63,401 bases of DNA from Nocardia asiatica NBRC 100129 (GCF_000308415.1 NZ_BAFS01000124.1:1-63401); one strand, 5' to 3'. Positions 9,883 to 18,357 are shown, counted from the first letter of the stretch. Translations and numbers: made by a program. Notes: generated by a model from the letters alone, not told the origin.

Positions 9883-10815
9883 ATGACTGACATAGCGGTG
9901 CGAGTCTGGCGCCGCCGCGACGAGGCCGAGGGCGTGTTCTCGCTCGAGCTGGCCTCGGTCGACGGTGGCGAACTGCCGTCGTGGACGCCGGGAGCCCACA
10001 TCGATGTCGCGGTCGGCGCGGCGGGCGTGCGGCAGTACTCGCTGTGCGGCGACCCGGCCGACCGGGCGCGCTGGCGGGTAGCGGTGCTGCACGAACCGGA
10101 CGGGCGCGGTGGCTCGGCCTATCTGCACCGAGCCGCGCAGCCCGGCTCCGTGCTGCGAGTATCCGCGCCGCGCAACAACTTCGAACTCGTACGCAGTGAC
10201 AGGTACGTCTTCCTCGCCGGAGGAATCGGGATCACGCCGATCCTGCCCATGGTTACCGCCGCGGAAGCCGCCGGTGCGCGCTGGTCGCTGTACTACGGCG
10301 GACGCACCAAGGGACACATGGCGTTCGCCGACACCATCGCGGAGCGCTATCCGCGGGCGAAGCTGCTGCCGCAGGACGAGCACGGGCTGCTGCCGCTTGC
10401 CGAGATCTTCACCGGCCTCGGCGACACCGCCGTGTACTGCTGCGGGCCGGAGCCGCTGCTGGCCGCCGCGGAGGACGAAGGCGCACGGCGCGCGGTGCCG
10501 GTGCACGTGGAGCGCTTCGTGCCGCGCAAGCTGCGGTTCGCGCCGAACGAGCCGTTCGAGGTGCGCTTGGCGGCCAGTGGCAAGACCTTCCGGATCGGTC
10601 CGAACCAGTCCATCGCCGACGTCTTGGAATCCGCTGGGATCGGCATCGTCACCTCGTGCCGCGAAGGCACCTGCGGCAGTTGCGAAACCGCGGTGCTGAG
10701 CGGCGACATCGAGCACCGGGACGAACTGCTCACCGACGAGGAGCGGGCGCGCGGCGACACGATGATGCTGTGCGTCTCCCGGGCCAGGTCCGGCCCGCTC
10801 GTCCTCGACCTCTGA
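9883..10815 (+). CDS. PDR/VanB-family oxidoreductase (FMN/NAD(H)/2Fe-2S reductase)
   Basis: Electron-transfer component of the phthalate-dioxygenase-reductase type, 310 residues. An N-terminal flavin domain (RQYSLCGDP), then an NAD-binding domain (LAGGIGITPIL, and CCGPEPLL), then a C-terminal plant-type ferredoxin with SCREGTCGSCETAV and a fourth Cys in MMLCVSRA. Such reductases normally feed a Rieske oxygenase such as VanA, but no oxygenase gene lies beside it, so its partner is elsewhere. Divergent from the acyl-CoA dehydrogenase operon. Start ATG 9883 follows GGGGACGAA. Confidence 0.9.
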   Translation: MTDIAVRVWRRRDEAEGVFSLELASVDGGELPSWTPGAHIDVAVGAAGVRQYSLCGDPADRARWRVAVLHEPDGRGGSAYLHRAAQPGSVLRVSAPRNNFELVRSDRYVFLAGGIGITPILPMVTAAEAAGARWSLYYGGRTKGHMAFADTIAERYPRAKLLPQDEHGLLPLAEIFTGLGDTAVYCCGPEPLLAAAEDEGARRAVPVHVERFVPRKLRFAPNEPFEVRLAASGKTFRIGPNQSIADVLESAGIGIVTSCREGTCGSCETAVLSGDIEHRDELLTDEERARGDTMMLCVSRARSGPLVLDL

Positions 10816-10897
10816 CCTGCCCGCCGCGACCGCGGCAGGCATGCGGCGCGCTCGGCGCGGCCGCTTCCCCTGAAAAACCGAGAGGAAAGAACCAAGG

Positions 10898-11596
10898 ATG
10901 AGGAAAATCGTTGCGGTGGCCGCGGGGCTGGTCGCCGCAGTCGGGATCGCGTCCGGCTCGGCCGGCGCGCAGCCCGACAGCGACGACGCCGTCGACTTCA
11001 CCGCCTACGCCACCGACACCCAGTCCATTGTCACCACCGATGCCGGTTCGATGGTGGTCGAAGAGGGCGTCTTCAAGGTCAAGGCCGCCAACGGCACCGT
11101 GCTCACCGGTATGCCGCTGAAGTTCCGCGTCGATGAGTTCGAGTTCCCGATCGTGGCCGATATCGCCGGTCGCACCGCCACGCTGACCCCCCGGTTCGAC
11201 ATGGCGCACGCGGCCTACAAACCGGTCGCCCTGCCGTTCGAGGACAAGGCGCCGTGGAAGAACGAGTACGACCGTGAACAGGCCGCTTGGTCGCGCATGA
11301 CCAGCACCATCACCATGGGCGCCACCATCGGCACCCTGGTCGGCGGCATCGGCGGCGGCGCCGTCGGTTGCGTGCTCGGCGGCATCGCGGGCGCGACCGT
11401 CGCCTCGGCCGCGATCGTCGGCCTGTTCGGCGCGTTCATCCCGGCGGCGGCCATCGGCTGCCTCGGCGGCATCATCGCGATCGGCGCCCTCGGCACCATC
11501 GCGGGCCAGATCCTGGTCACCGCCCCGGTCGCCATCGGCGCCGCCATCCAGTACTTCACCACTATCAACCAGCCTCCTCCGGTTCAGGCGAAGTAG
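10898..11596 (+). CDS. Secreted glycine-zipper protein of unknown function (paralogue of 53398-53952)
   Basis: 232 residues: Sec signal peptide (about 1-26, ending AGAQP), a beta-rich domain (about 30-110) with TTDAG, GMPLKF and GRTATLTP segments, then a long Gly/Ala/Ile-rich stretch (about 130-215) with repeated GxxxG spacing such as LVGGIGGGAVGCVLGGIAGA. The same architecture and similar short segments occur in the gene at 53398-53952, so the two are probably paralogues. Glycine-zipper segments can insert into membranes or mediate oligomerisation. I recall comparable proteins in Nocardia genomes but no experimental role. Preceded by GAGAGGAAAG at usable spacing and followed by a terminator. 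Confidence 0.8.
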   Translation: MRKIVAVAAGLVAAVGIASGSAGAQPDSDDAVDFTAYATDTQSIVTTDAGSMVVEEGVFKVKAANGTVLTGMPLKFRVDEFEFPIVADIAGRTATLTPRFDMAHAAYKPVALPFEDKAPWKNEYDREQAAWSRMTSTITMGATIGTLVGGIGGGAVGCVLGGIAGATVASAAIVGLFGAFIPAAAIGCLGGIIAIGALGTIAGQILVTAPVAIGAAIQYFTTINQPPPVQAK

Positions 11597-11640
11597 ATAG
11601 CGGAGAAGAACCCGACGTCTCGTTCGTTGGGGGACACCCG

Positions 11641-11670
11641 ACCCCGTCCGGCCATAGCGCCGGGCGGGGT
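11641..11670 (+). terminator. Hairpin terminator after the glycine-zipper gene
   Basis: A 12-bp stem (11641-11652 with 11659-11670, one G-U pair) with a 6-nt loop, 44 bases past the stop codon, followed by a short pyrimidine-rich run. Confidence 0.7.
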
Positions 11671-11786
11671 CTTCCCGTCCGGAGCGTCTCGAGCGATGGC
11701 GTCGCCGGTGATCCTGCTCGACGGCGAGCGTGGTGCGGTTCGCATTGTCGCGATGCCTCCCGGATGCCACCGGCGGCGAACTGCGC

Positions 11787-11817
11787 TTGACATTGTCGCG
11801 GCGACAACGTTTTCACT
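11787..11817 (+). promoter_or_regulatory. MerR-type promoter/operator
   Basis: TTGACA (11787-11792) is a consensus -35 box. It is followed by the perfect palindrome TTGTCGC-G-GCGACAA (11793-11807), and a weak -10-like TTCACT (11812-11817) gives a 19-bp spacer. A palindrome inside an over-long 19-bp spacer is the classic MerR-family arrangement. The ATG at 11824 lies so close that the transcript would be nearly leaderless. The -10 assignment is tentative; the palindrome itself is seen directly. Confidence 0.6.
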
Positions 11818-11823
11818 GGTGTC

Positions 11824-12626
11824 ATGCGGATCAGAGAACTGGCCGATGTCGTCGGCGTCACCACACGAGCCGTGCGGCACTATCATCGCATCGGGCTGCT
11901 GCCCGAACCCCCGCGTCAGGCGAACGGTTCCGTCGGTACTCGCTGCGCGACGCGGTCGAACTGGCCCGCATCCGCCGTCTCACCGAACTGGGATTGAGCC
12001 TGGACGAGGTCCGCGATGTCTTGGCCGAGGACGCGGGCAAGGACTTGGCCGAGGTGCTCGTCGAGCTCGACGCGGATATGGCCCGCCAGGAACAGTCCAT
12101 CCGGCAGCGGCGCGCCCGCCTGGCGCGATTGCTGCGGCAGGCGGAGAAAGGCGGCAGGCTGCCGGTCGAGGCGCCGGTCTCACCGGCGTTGGCCGCGCTG
12201 TTCGATGACATGGCGCATGCCGCCGCCGAGCATCCCGGGCCGGAGCCCGCGATGGCGGTCAAGGACCGCGAGCTGTTGGCGCTGCTGGAATCCAGCGCCC
12301 CGGACGGTGACCGTGGTTGGCTCGACGCGCTGACCCACGCGCTGAAATCCGATCCGCAGGCCATCGCGCGGGCGTACGAGATCTATACCCAGCTCGACGA
12401 GCTGTCGGGCGCGCCTGAGGACGATCCCCGGGTGGAGACGGCCGCCCGTGCCATTGTCGACAGCATGCCGCAGGGGCTGCTCGAGGCGATGCGGTTCCCT
12501 GGCGGTGAGGACCTGAAGTCGATAGGCGAAAGCGGTTTCGCGAAAGCGTTCTTCGCCGATTTCGCGCCCGCGCAGGCCGGTGCGATCCGCCGCGCCATCC
12601 AGTTGCTGCAAGAGCCGACCCGATGA
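11824..12626 (+). pseudogene. MerR-family transcriptional regulator with a one-base frameshift
   Basis: Reading from ATG 11824 gives a canonical MerR DNA-binding start (MRIRELADVVGVTTRAVRHY), continuing to RIGLLPEPPRQANG. From about 11928 the family sequence moves to another frame, FRRYSLRDAVELARIRRL, then runs about 230 residues with a coiled dimerisation region and a ligand-type C-terminal domain to the stop at 12624-12626. Restoring one T in the GGTTCC at 11926-11931 (to GGTTTCC) gives an unbroken 267-residue protein, since MerR proteins read NG-(F/Y)-R-R-Y here. Either the gene is newly inactivated or the base is a sequencing error. Its stop overlaps the next start (ATGA), so the pair is coupled. 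Confidence 0.85.
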
Positions 12627-13480
12627 GGCGGCTACGGGCACTGCGCACGGCAGTGCGGTGGTCCTGCGCGGCAGTGGTGCCCGGTGAACTGGCGCTGGTG
12701 TTCTGCCTGGTATCGGGGGTACGCGTCGCCCCGCTCGCGCGCACGGTCGTGGAGCTGGCGGTGTTCGCCGTGACGCCGGCCGCGGCCGTCCTGCTGGCTC
12801 TCGACTATCACCGTCACCGGCGCGGCGCCCGCACCCGGCGCCAGGCCGTCTCCGCGGCCGTGGCGGATCTCGTCCCCGTGGTGGTGCGCAAGCTCATCGT
12901 GCACGAGTTGCGTCTGTTCACCAGCTTGCTGCGCTGGCTGGCTCGACGCGGGCCGCACGGTGTGCGCGAGGGAGACACGGCGGTGCCGTACGCCTCCGGA
13001 CAGTCGGCCGTCGTGTACGGCTTCCTGGTCGTCTGTGTCGTGGAGACAGTGGCTCTCGCGTACCTCATCCCTTGGCCCGTGGTGCACGCGATCGTCCTCG
13101 TCCTCGACGTCTGGGGAGTGTTCTTCCTCGTCGCCTTGCAGGCCGCCTGCGTCGTACGCCCGCACGTCATCGGCGCCGACGGCTCGCTGCGACTGCGCTA
13201 CGGCGCGCTGCTGGACATTCACATCCCCGCCCGGCGCATCGCGTCCGCCCGCGTCCAACGCCGATACCCCGACAGCGCGCTGGCGGCCGTGGACGACAAC
13301 GCCGGAGCGGACCTCGCCGTGGCCGGCCAGACGACGATCACCGTGGAACTCACCGAACCGATCACCTTCACCCGCCCGTTGGGCAAGCAGGCAGCGGCCC
13401 GCACCTTCCGCTACTTCGCCGAAGACCCGGCCTCCGCCGTCGCGGAACTCCGTGCCCGCGCGTCCCTCGACCGAACGTGA
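12623..13480 (+). CDS. Polytopic membrane protein with PH-like C-terminal domain, unknown function
   Basis: 285 residues. Hydrophobic segments at about 17-33, 43-61, 131-150 and 152-178 give four predicted membrane helices, separated by an arginine-rich cytoplasmic loop (about 62-115). The C-terminal 100 residues form a beta-rich unit with LRLRYGALLDIHIPARRI and ITVELTEPITF, resembling the bacterial PH-like domains found after membrane helices. The start codon overlaps the MerR stop (ATGA), and the MerR gene has a self-type operator, so the regulator probably controls this membrane protein. No transport or enzyme motif is visible. Confidence 0.75.
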   Translation: MRRLRALRTAVRWSCAAVVPGELALVFCLVSGVRVAPLARTVVELAVFAVTPAAAVLLALDYHRHRRGARTRRQAVSAAVADLVPVVVRKLIVHELRLFTSLLRWLARRGPHGVREGDTAVPYASGQSAVVYGFLVVCVVETVALAYLIPWPVVHAIVLVLDVWGVFFLVALQAACVVRPHVIGADGSLRLRYGALLDIHIPARRIASARVQRRYPDSALAAVDDNAGADLAVAGQTTITVELTEPITFTRPLGKQAAARTFRYFAEDPASAVAELRARASLDRT

Positions 13481-13646
13481 GCCCAGCCGCGATCCGGGTG
13501 ACTCGGATCGTCCGCAGACAGCGGTCGAGAGCTGCGAAATCCTCGTCCCCGAGCCCTCGGAACGACTCGACGTGCCGCGGCTGAATTCTTCGCCGCTGTC
13601 GGCGGGGTCGCTGTCGTCCAGCGCCAGATCGTGCTATCGAGAACGG

Positions 13647-15206
13647 ATGACGCCGACGCGCTCTTTCTATGATGTCGTGATCGTCGGCGGTGGCCACAAT
13701 GGTTTGGTGGCCGCCGCGTATCTGGCGCGGGCCGGGCGGTCGGTGCTGGTGGCGGAGAGGCAGCCGCATACCGGCGGCGCGGCGGTGTCGGCGCGGGTCT
13801 TCCCGGGCGTCGACGCGCGGTTGTCGCGCTACTCGTATCTGGTGAGTCTGCTGCCGCGCTCGATCGTGCAGGACCTGGGCTTGCGGTTCGAGACCCGGCG
13901 GCGGGCGGTCTCGTCCTACACGCCGGTGGGCGACGGCGGTCTGCTCGTCTCGTCCCTGCCGACGCCGACGGCGGCGAGCTTCGCGCGACTGACCGGCTCG
14001 GATCGGGAATTCCGTGCTTGGCAGCGGTTCTACGCGAGCACGAACCAGTTGGCGCGGCGTATTTTCCCCACATTGACCATGCCGCTGCCGTCCGAAGAGG
14101 CGCTGCGGCACATCGTGGACGACGCGGCCACCTGGGAGGCGCTGTTCGAGCGGCCGCTGGGCGAGACGATCGAGTCGACCTTCGACGACGACACCGTGCG
14201 CGGCGTGGTGCTCACCGACGCGTTGATCGGCACTTTCACCCACGCCCACGACCCGTCGCTGCGGCAGAACCGCTGCTTTCTCTACCACGTCATCGGCGGC
14301 GGCACCGGCGACTGGGACGTGCCGATCGGCGGCATGGGCGCGCTCACCGACGCACTGGCCGAGGCCGCGCGCTCGGCGGGAGCGGAGATCGTCACCGGCT
14401 GCGAAGTGACGGGCATAGACACCGATGGCGACGCCGCGGAAGTCCGTCACCCGGACGGAACGGTCGGCGCCCGGCACGTCCTCGCGAACGTCGCCCCCTA
14501 CACCCTGGCGGGGCTGCTCGGCGCGGCCCTGCCGCCGAAACCCGAAGGCGCACAGCTGAAGATGAACATGCTGCTGCGCCGTCTGCCGCGATTGCGCGAC
14601 GCCGATGTCGATCCGCACGCGGCATTCGCCGGTACGTTCCACATCGGCGAGTCCTACGCCCAACTCGACAGGGCCTACGGCGAGGCCGCGATCGGTCGCA
14701 TCCCGTCCGCGCCCCCTGCCGAAATCTATTGCCATACCTTGACCGATCCGACGATCCTGGCACCGGAACTGGCCGCGCGGGGGACGCACACTCTCACGCT
14801 GTTCGGGCTGCATGCTCGTGCGAAACTTTTCGCCGCCGACCCGGAGGCGGCGAAAGACGAGTTCGTGCGAGCCACATTGGCGCAACTGGATTCGGTGCTG
14901 GCCGAACCGATCGCGGACTGCCTGGCCACAGACGAGAACGGCGCGCCTTGCCTGGAGGCCAAGACACCGCTGGAACTCGAACGCGAGATCGGTCTACCCG
15001 GTGGACACATCTTCCACCGCGATCTCGCGTTCCCTTATCTCCCCGAGGACGCCGACCCGGCCGACCCCGCCGTCCGGTGGGGCGTGGCGACCGGCCACCG
15101 CAACGTGTACCTGTGCGGCGCGGGGGCGATCAGGGGCGGCGGGGTCAGCGGCATCCCCGGGCACAATGCCGCGATGGCCGTGCTCGACGCCGGTCAGGCA
15201 GGCTGA
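13647..15206 (+). CDS. FAD-dependent oxidoreductase, phytoene desaturase (CrtI)/PYROXD2-like
   Basis: 519-residue flavoprotein. The N-terminal Rossmann dinucleotide motif VIVGGGHNGLVAAAYLARAG and the following acidic residue in VAERQPHTGGAA bind FAD, and the C-terminal GAGAIRGGGVSGIPGHNAA segment is the second FAD contact typical of the phytoene desaturase family. Family members desaturate or isomerise polyenes, but many actinobacterial members of this length have no known substrate. There is no carotenoid gene beside it, so a pigment role is not supported by context. ATG 13647 fits the family N-terminus. Its 3' end overlaps the converging oxidoreductase gene by 13 bases. Confidence 0.85.
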   Translation: MTPTRSFYDVVIVGGGHNGLVAAAYLARAGRSVLVAERQPHTGGAAVSARVFPGVDARLSRYSYLVSLLPRSIVQDLGLRFETRRRAVSSYTPVGDGGLLVSSLPTPTAASFARLTGSDREFRAWQRFYASTNQLARRIFPTLTMPLPSEEALRHIVDDAATWEALFERPLGETIESTFDDDTVRGVVLTDALIGTFTHAHDPSLRQNRCFLYHVIGGGTGDWDVPIGGMGALTDALAEAARSAGAEIVTGCEVTGIDTDGDAAEVRHPDGTVGARHVLANVAPYTLAGLLGAALPPKPEGAQLKMNMLLRRLPRLRDADVDPHAAFAGTFHIGESYAQLDRAYGEAAIGRIPSAPPAEIYCHTLTDPTILAPELAARGTHTLTLFGLHARAKLFAADPEAAKDEFVRATLAQLDSVLAEPIADCLATDENGAPCLEAKTPLELEREIGLPGGHIFHRDLAFPYLPEDADPADPAVRWGVATGHRNVYLCGAGAIRGGGVSGIPGHNAAMAVLDAGQAG

Positions 15207-16180
15207 GCGCGCAGAGCGATCTTGGCGGCCCGGCCCGGCGTCTCGGTGGCGACCGCGGCGTCGGCGGCCGCTTCCAGCGGAAAGGCGGCCTCGATGTCCA
15301 GTCGCAGCACGCCGCGGGCCGCGAGGTCGATCAACTCGCTGACGAGCTGTCCGCGGTGCTCGGCGTCGATCTCCTCGATCCGCTTGGCGCCCCAGAAACC
15401 TTTCACCACGGTCTGCCCGAAGATGAGACGCCCCGGATCCAGCGACAGCGGCTGACCCGAGAGCGCGCCGAAGGAGATCAGCTGACCGCCCGGCGCGAGC
15501 AACGCCAGCTCGTCGGCCGCGGCGCGTCCGCCGACCTGATCGACGGCCCGGACGATCGGCGCACCCGATGTCGCTGCTTCGACCTGGTCGCGCCAGCCCT
15601 CGTCGGAGGTGTCGAGTACCGGTTCGTAGCCCAGTTCACGCAGCGCCGTGACCGAGGCCGGGCCGCGCACGAGGTTCAGCACACGCAGGCCGCGCTGCCG
15701 GGCGAAGACGTTGACGAGCCTGCCGACCGCGCCGTTGGCCGCGTTGATCGCCAGCCATTCACCGGAGCGCAGGTCGAGGTCTTCGATCAGCATCAGCGCG
15801 CTCAGCGGCATGGCCAGCAGCTGGGCCGCGGTCTCGTCGGAGACCGTGTCGGGCAGCGGGATGACCTGGCGAGCCGGGACCACGAAATACTCGGCCCAGA
15901 CGTTCTGCGCGCCGGACACCGTCACCCGCCGTCCTACCGACATGTCGGTGACCCCGGGACCCACCGCGTCGACTCGCGCGACCGCCTCGCTGCCCGGGAT
16001 GGCGGGCAGCGAGGGCCGGTAGCCGTACACGCCGCGCACGATCGCCAGATCGTGATTGTGGATCGGCGACAGGATGAGCTCGAGCCGCACCTGGCCCGGG
16101 CCGGGCTCCGGCACCGGCCGTTCGGCGGTGGCCAGCACATCCTTCGGTTCGCCGAATCGTTCGATGACTACCGCACGCAT
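15194..16180 (-). CDS. Zinc-independent MDR family quinone/NADPH oxidoreductase
   Basis: 328-residue medium-chain dehydrogenase/reductase. N-terminal GroES-like fold with PGSEAVARVDAVGPGV, and an NADPH-binding loop NAANGAVGRLVNVFA in the second domain. The usual structural and catalytic zinc ligands are missing, as in quinone oxidoreductases (QOR) and related enoyl reductases. Probably reduces quinones or alpha,beta-unsaturated carbonyls with NADPH. It ends 13 bases inside the converging CrtI-like gene and starts 16 bases before the Ohr gene end, so it is probably the last gene of the ohrR-ohr transcription unit, consistent with an electrophile or oxidant defence role. Confidence 0.85.
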   Translation of the reverse strand: MRAVVIERFGEPKDVLATAERPVPEPGPGQVRLELILSPIHNHDLAIVRGVYGYRPSLPAIPGSEAVARVDAVGPGVTDMSVGRRVTVSGAQNVWAEYFVVPARQVIPLPDTVSDETAAQLLAMPLSALMLIEDLDLRSGEWLAINAANGAVGRLVNVFARQRGLRVLNLVRGPASVTALRELGYEPVLDTSDEGWRDQVEAATSGAPIVRAVDQVGGRAAADELALLAPGGQLISFGALSGQPLSLDPGRLIFGQTVVKGFWGAKRIEEIDAEHRGQLVSELIDLAARGVLRLDIEAAFPLEAAADAAVATETPGRAAKIALRAQPA

Positions 16181-16196
16181 AATCGCTCCTTGTCGA

Positions 16197-16619
16197 TCAG
16201 TCGTCTGCGACGAGAACCTGAACGTCGATGTTGCCGCGGGTCGCGTTGGAATACGGGCACACCTGGTGCGCTTTGTCGGCGAGCGCCTGCGCGTCCGCCC
16301 TGGACAGATGGGGGAGCGAGACCTCCAGGGTAACCGCCAGACCGAAGCCGCCGGCGCTGTTCGCGCCGATGCCGACCTTCGCGCCGACGGCGGAGTCGTC
16401 GATGTTCGCCTCGGCCTGCTTGCCGACCAGGCGCAGCGCCGAATGGAAGCACGCCGCGTAGCCCGCCGCGAACAGCTGCTCGGGGTTGGTGCCCGCGCCG
16501 TCGCCGCCCATCTCCTTGGGCGCAGACAGGTCGACGTCGATCTTGCCGTCGGTGCTGCGCGCGTGGCCGTTGCGTCCGTCGCCGCTGGCCAGCGCCTCGG
16601 CGGTGTAGAGGATCCGCAT
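16197..16619 (-). CDS. ohr: Organic hydroperoxide resistance peroxidase Ohr (OsmC family)
   Basis: 140 residues, normal for Ohr. The peroxidatic cysteine lies in AACFHSAL and the resolving cysteine in VCPYSNATRGN near the C-terminus; the TNPEQLFAAGYAACF signature is diagnostic of Ohr rather than OsmC. It reduces organic and fatty-acid hydroperoxides in the cytoplasm using thiols. The ATG at 16619 lies two bases after the ohrR stop, so regulator and enzyme are cotranscribed. Confidence 0.95.
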   Translation of the reverse strand: MRILYTAEALASGDGRNGHARSTDGKIDVDLSAPKEMGGDGAGTNPEQLFAAGYAACFHSALRLVGKQAEANIDDSAVGAKVGIGANSAGGFGLAVTLEVSLPHLSRADAQALADKAHQVCPYSNATRGNIDVQVLVADD

Positions 16620-16621
16620 GT

Positions 16622-17074
16622 CTATTCTCCTTCGTTCAGCTGGGACTTCAGCGCATCGGTGAGTCGGTGCAGGATGTCGCGCAACGCGACGACGTCGTCC
16701 ATGGACAGGCCACTGGCCTCGGCCATCTGGGCCGGGATGTCGCCCGCCTCGGCGCGCAGTGCGCGCCCGCGTTCGGTGAGCCGGATGTCGACGCGCCGTT
16801 CGTCGGCCGCCGATCGCCGCCGCTCGATCAAGCCGGCCGCCGCCAGCCGCTTGAGCAGCGGGGAAAGGGTGCCGGAATCCAGATCGAGCGCATGGCAGAC
16901 ATCGCCGACGCTGCGTTCGTCGCGTTCCCACAGCGCCAGCATCACCAGGTACTGCGGGTAGGTGAGCCCGAGCCGTTCCAGCTTCGGGCGGTAGACCGCG
17001 GTCATCGCCCGGGACGCCGCGTAGAGCGGGAAGCACAGCTGCGCGTCGAGGGTGAGGTGATCGGTCATGGTCAT
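16622..17074 (-). CDS. ohrR: OhrR, MarR-family organic peroxide sensor
   Basis: About 150-residue MarR-family repressor. The redox-sensing cysteine sits in the N-terminal DAQLCFPLYAASRAM motif that defines OhrR, and the winged helix carries LTYPQYLVMLALWE and DSGTLSPLLKRL. Oxidation of this Cys by organic peroxides releases DNA and induces ohr. The start was placed at ATG 17074 (MTMTDHL); ATG 17068 and a TTG further upstream are alternatives. A palindrome directly upstream is the likely operator, giving autoregulation of ohrR-ohr. Confidence 0.93.
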   Translation of the reverse strand: MTMTDHLTLDAQLCFPLYAASRAMTAVYRPKLERLGLTYPQYLVMLALWERDERSVGDVCHALDLDSGTLSPLLKRLAAAGLIERRRSAADERRVDIRLTERGRALRAEAGDIPAQMAEASGLSMDDVVALRDILHRLTDALKSQLNEGE

Positions 17075-17087
17075 CAATGTAGTGAGC

Positions 17088-17110
17088 AATTAAGTTGTGC
17101 ACAATCAAAT
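17088..17110. promoter_or_regulatory. Candidate OhrR operator
   Basis: AT-rich block centred on the perfect 10-bp palindrome TTGTGCACAA (17095-17104), about 14 bases upstream of the ohrR start. It stands out in this GC-rich sequence and fits the AT-rich inverted repeats bound by OhrR in other bacteria. Confidence 0.6.
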
Positions 17111-17161
17111 AGTGGGTCGTGCTCGTCACACTCGCGGGCCGCGAGGAAGATCGGCCTCGGC

Positions 17162-18271
17162 TCAGCGCGCCGGGAAACGCAGTACGCGGTCGTCGCCGCT
17201 GTCGGGGTCACCCCGGCCGTCGGTGTTGGAGGTGGTGAGCCACAACGCTCCGTCCGGCGCGACCTCGACGGTGCGCAACCGGCCGTACCGGTCGCGCAAC
17301 TCGGCGCGGGGCGCACCCGCACGGCCGTTCTCGAGCGGCACCGTCCAGAGCCGCTTCCCGCGCAGCGCGGCGACGTAGAGGGTGTCACCCGCGATGGCGA
17401 TGCCCGACGGTGAGGCTTCCGCGGTGGTCCAGGTCAGCAGCGGATCGGCGAAACCGCGGTCGGCGCCGCCCGCGCCCTCGACCTCGGGCCAGCCGTAATC
17501 GCGGCCGGGCTCGATCAGGTTGATCTCGTCGAATCGGTTCTGCCCGAACTCCGCCGCGAACAAGCGCCCGGCCCGGTCCCATGCCAGACCCTGCACGTTT
17601 CGGTGACCGAGACTGTAGACGGGTGAACCGGGGAACGGATTGCCCGGCGCGGGGCGGCCTTCGGGAGTCAACCGGAGGATCTTCCCGTTGAGATCGGCCG
17701 GATCCCGCGATCGCTCGGCCTCCCCGGCATCACCGGTCCCGGCGTACAACATGCCGTCCGGCCCGAACGCGATCCGCCCGCCGTTGTGATTACCGGCCTT
17801 CGCGATGCCGGCCACCAGCACCTCCGGTGGCCCGTCGAGCCGGAACCGGACGATCCGGTTGTCCGTCATCGCGGTGAAATAGGCGTACACGTAACGGCTT
17901 TCGGCGTAGTCCGGCGCGACGGCGAGCCCGAGCAGTCCGCCTTCGCCCCTGGCGGCGACGCCGGGCAGTTGGTACACCTGCTCGGGCGCACGGCCCGCGA
18001 CGACGCGCGATATCCGTCCGGAGTCCCGCTCGGCGACCAGCGCCGCGCCGTCGGGCAGGAACGCCAGCCCCCACGGAACGTCGATGTCCCTCGCTACTTC
18101 TTCGGCGGCGTCGAGGCCGGGCCGACCGGCGGGATCACTCGGCGCGAGGGTGCCCGCCACGGTAGGGGGAGCGCTCCTGGGCGCCGCCGAGTTCTCGTCC
18201 GCGCACGCCGACATCGCCGCCGCGAGCAGGAACGAGGCCAGCGCCGCGCGCGATCGCCCGCCTCCGATCAC
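17162..18271 (-). CDS. PQQ-dependent sugar dehydrogenase-like lipoprotein (glucose/sorbosone dehydrogenase family)
   Basis: About 369 residues. The probable start is GTG 18271, preceded by GGAAGG; a GTG six bases earlier is possible. The lipobox MSAC lies in the first 25 residues, so it is an exported lipoprotein. The body is a six-bladed beta-propeller of the GSDH family: DVPWGLAFLPDG, GLLGLAVAPDY, GNHNGGRIAFGPDGMLY, YSLGHRNVQGLAW and DYGWPEVEG are family blocks around the PQQ and calcium site. Members oxidise aldoses with PQQ (YliI, soluble GDH), though many are untested. No PQQ biosynthesis gene lies in the window. Confidence 0.88.
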   Translation of the reverse strand: MIGGGRSRAALASFLLAAAMSACADENSAAPRSAPPTVAGTLAPSDPAGRPGLDAAEEVARDIDVPWGLAFLPDGAALVAERDSGRISRVVAGRAPEQVYQLPGVAARGEGGLLGLAVAPDYAESRYVYAYFTAMTDNRIVRFRLDGPPEVLVAGIAKAGNHNGGRIAFGPDGMLYAGTGDAGEAERSRDPADLNGKILRLTPEGRPAPGNPFPGSPVYSLGHRNVQGLAWDRAGRLFAAEFGQNRFDEINLIEPGRDYGWPEVEGAGGADRGFADPLLTWTTAEASPSGIAIAGDTLYVAALRGKRLWTVPLENGRAGAPRAELRDRYGRLRTVEVAPDGALWLTTSNTDGRGDPDSGDDRVLRFPAR

Positions 18272-18357
18272 AGTCACCTTCCGGACGGCCCATCGTGATC
18301 GCCGCTCGCCCCGGAGGGGCGTTCGCGCAGCGCGGAAGGAGCCGGATTCGGGAGGCA

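Noticed and set aside
10816..10839. Weak stem (CCTGCC ... GGCAGG) after the PDR reductase
   Set aside because: Only six pairs with a long loop, too weak to call a terminator.
13647..15206. Carotenoid biosynthesis locus
   Set aside because: A single CrtI-like gene without crtB, crtE or lycopene cyclase neighbours does not support a pigment pathway.
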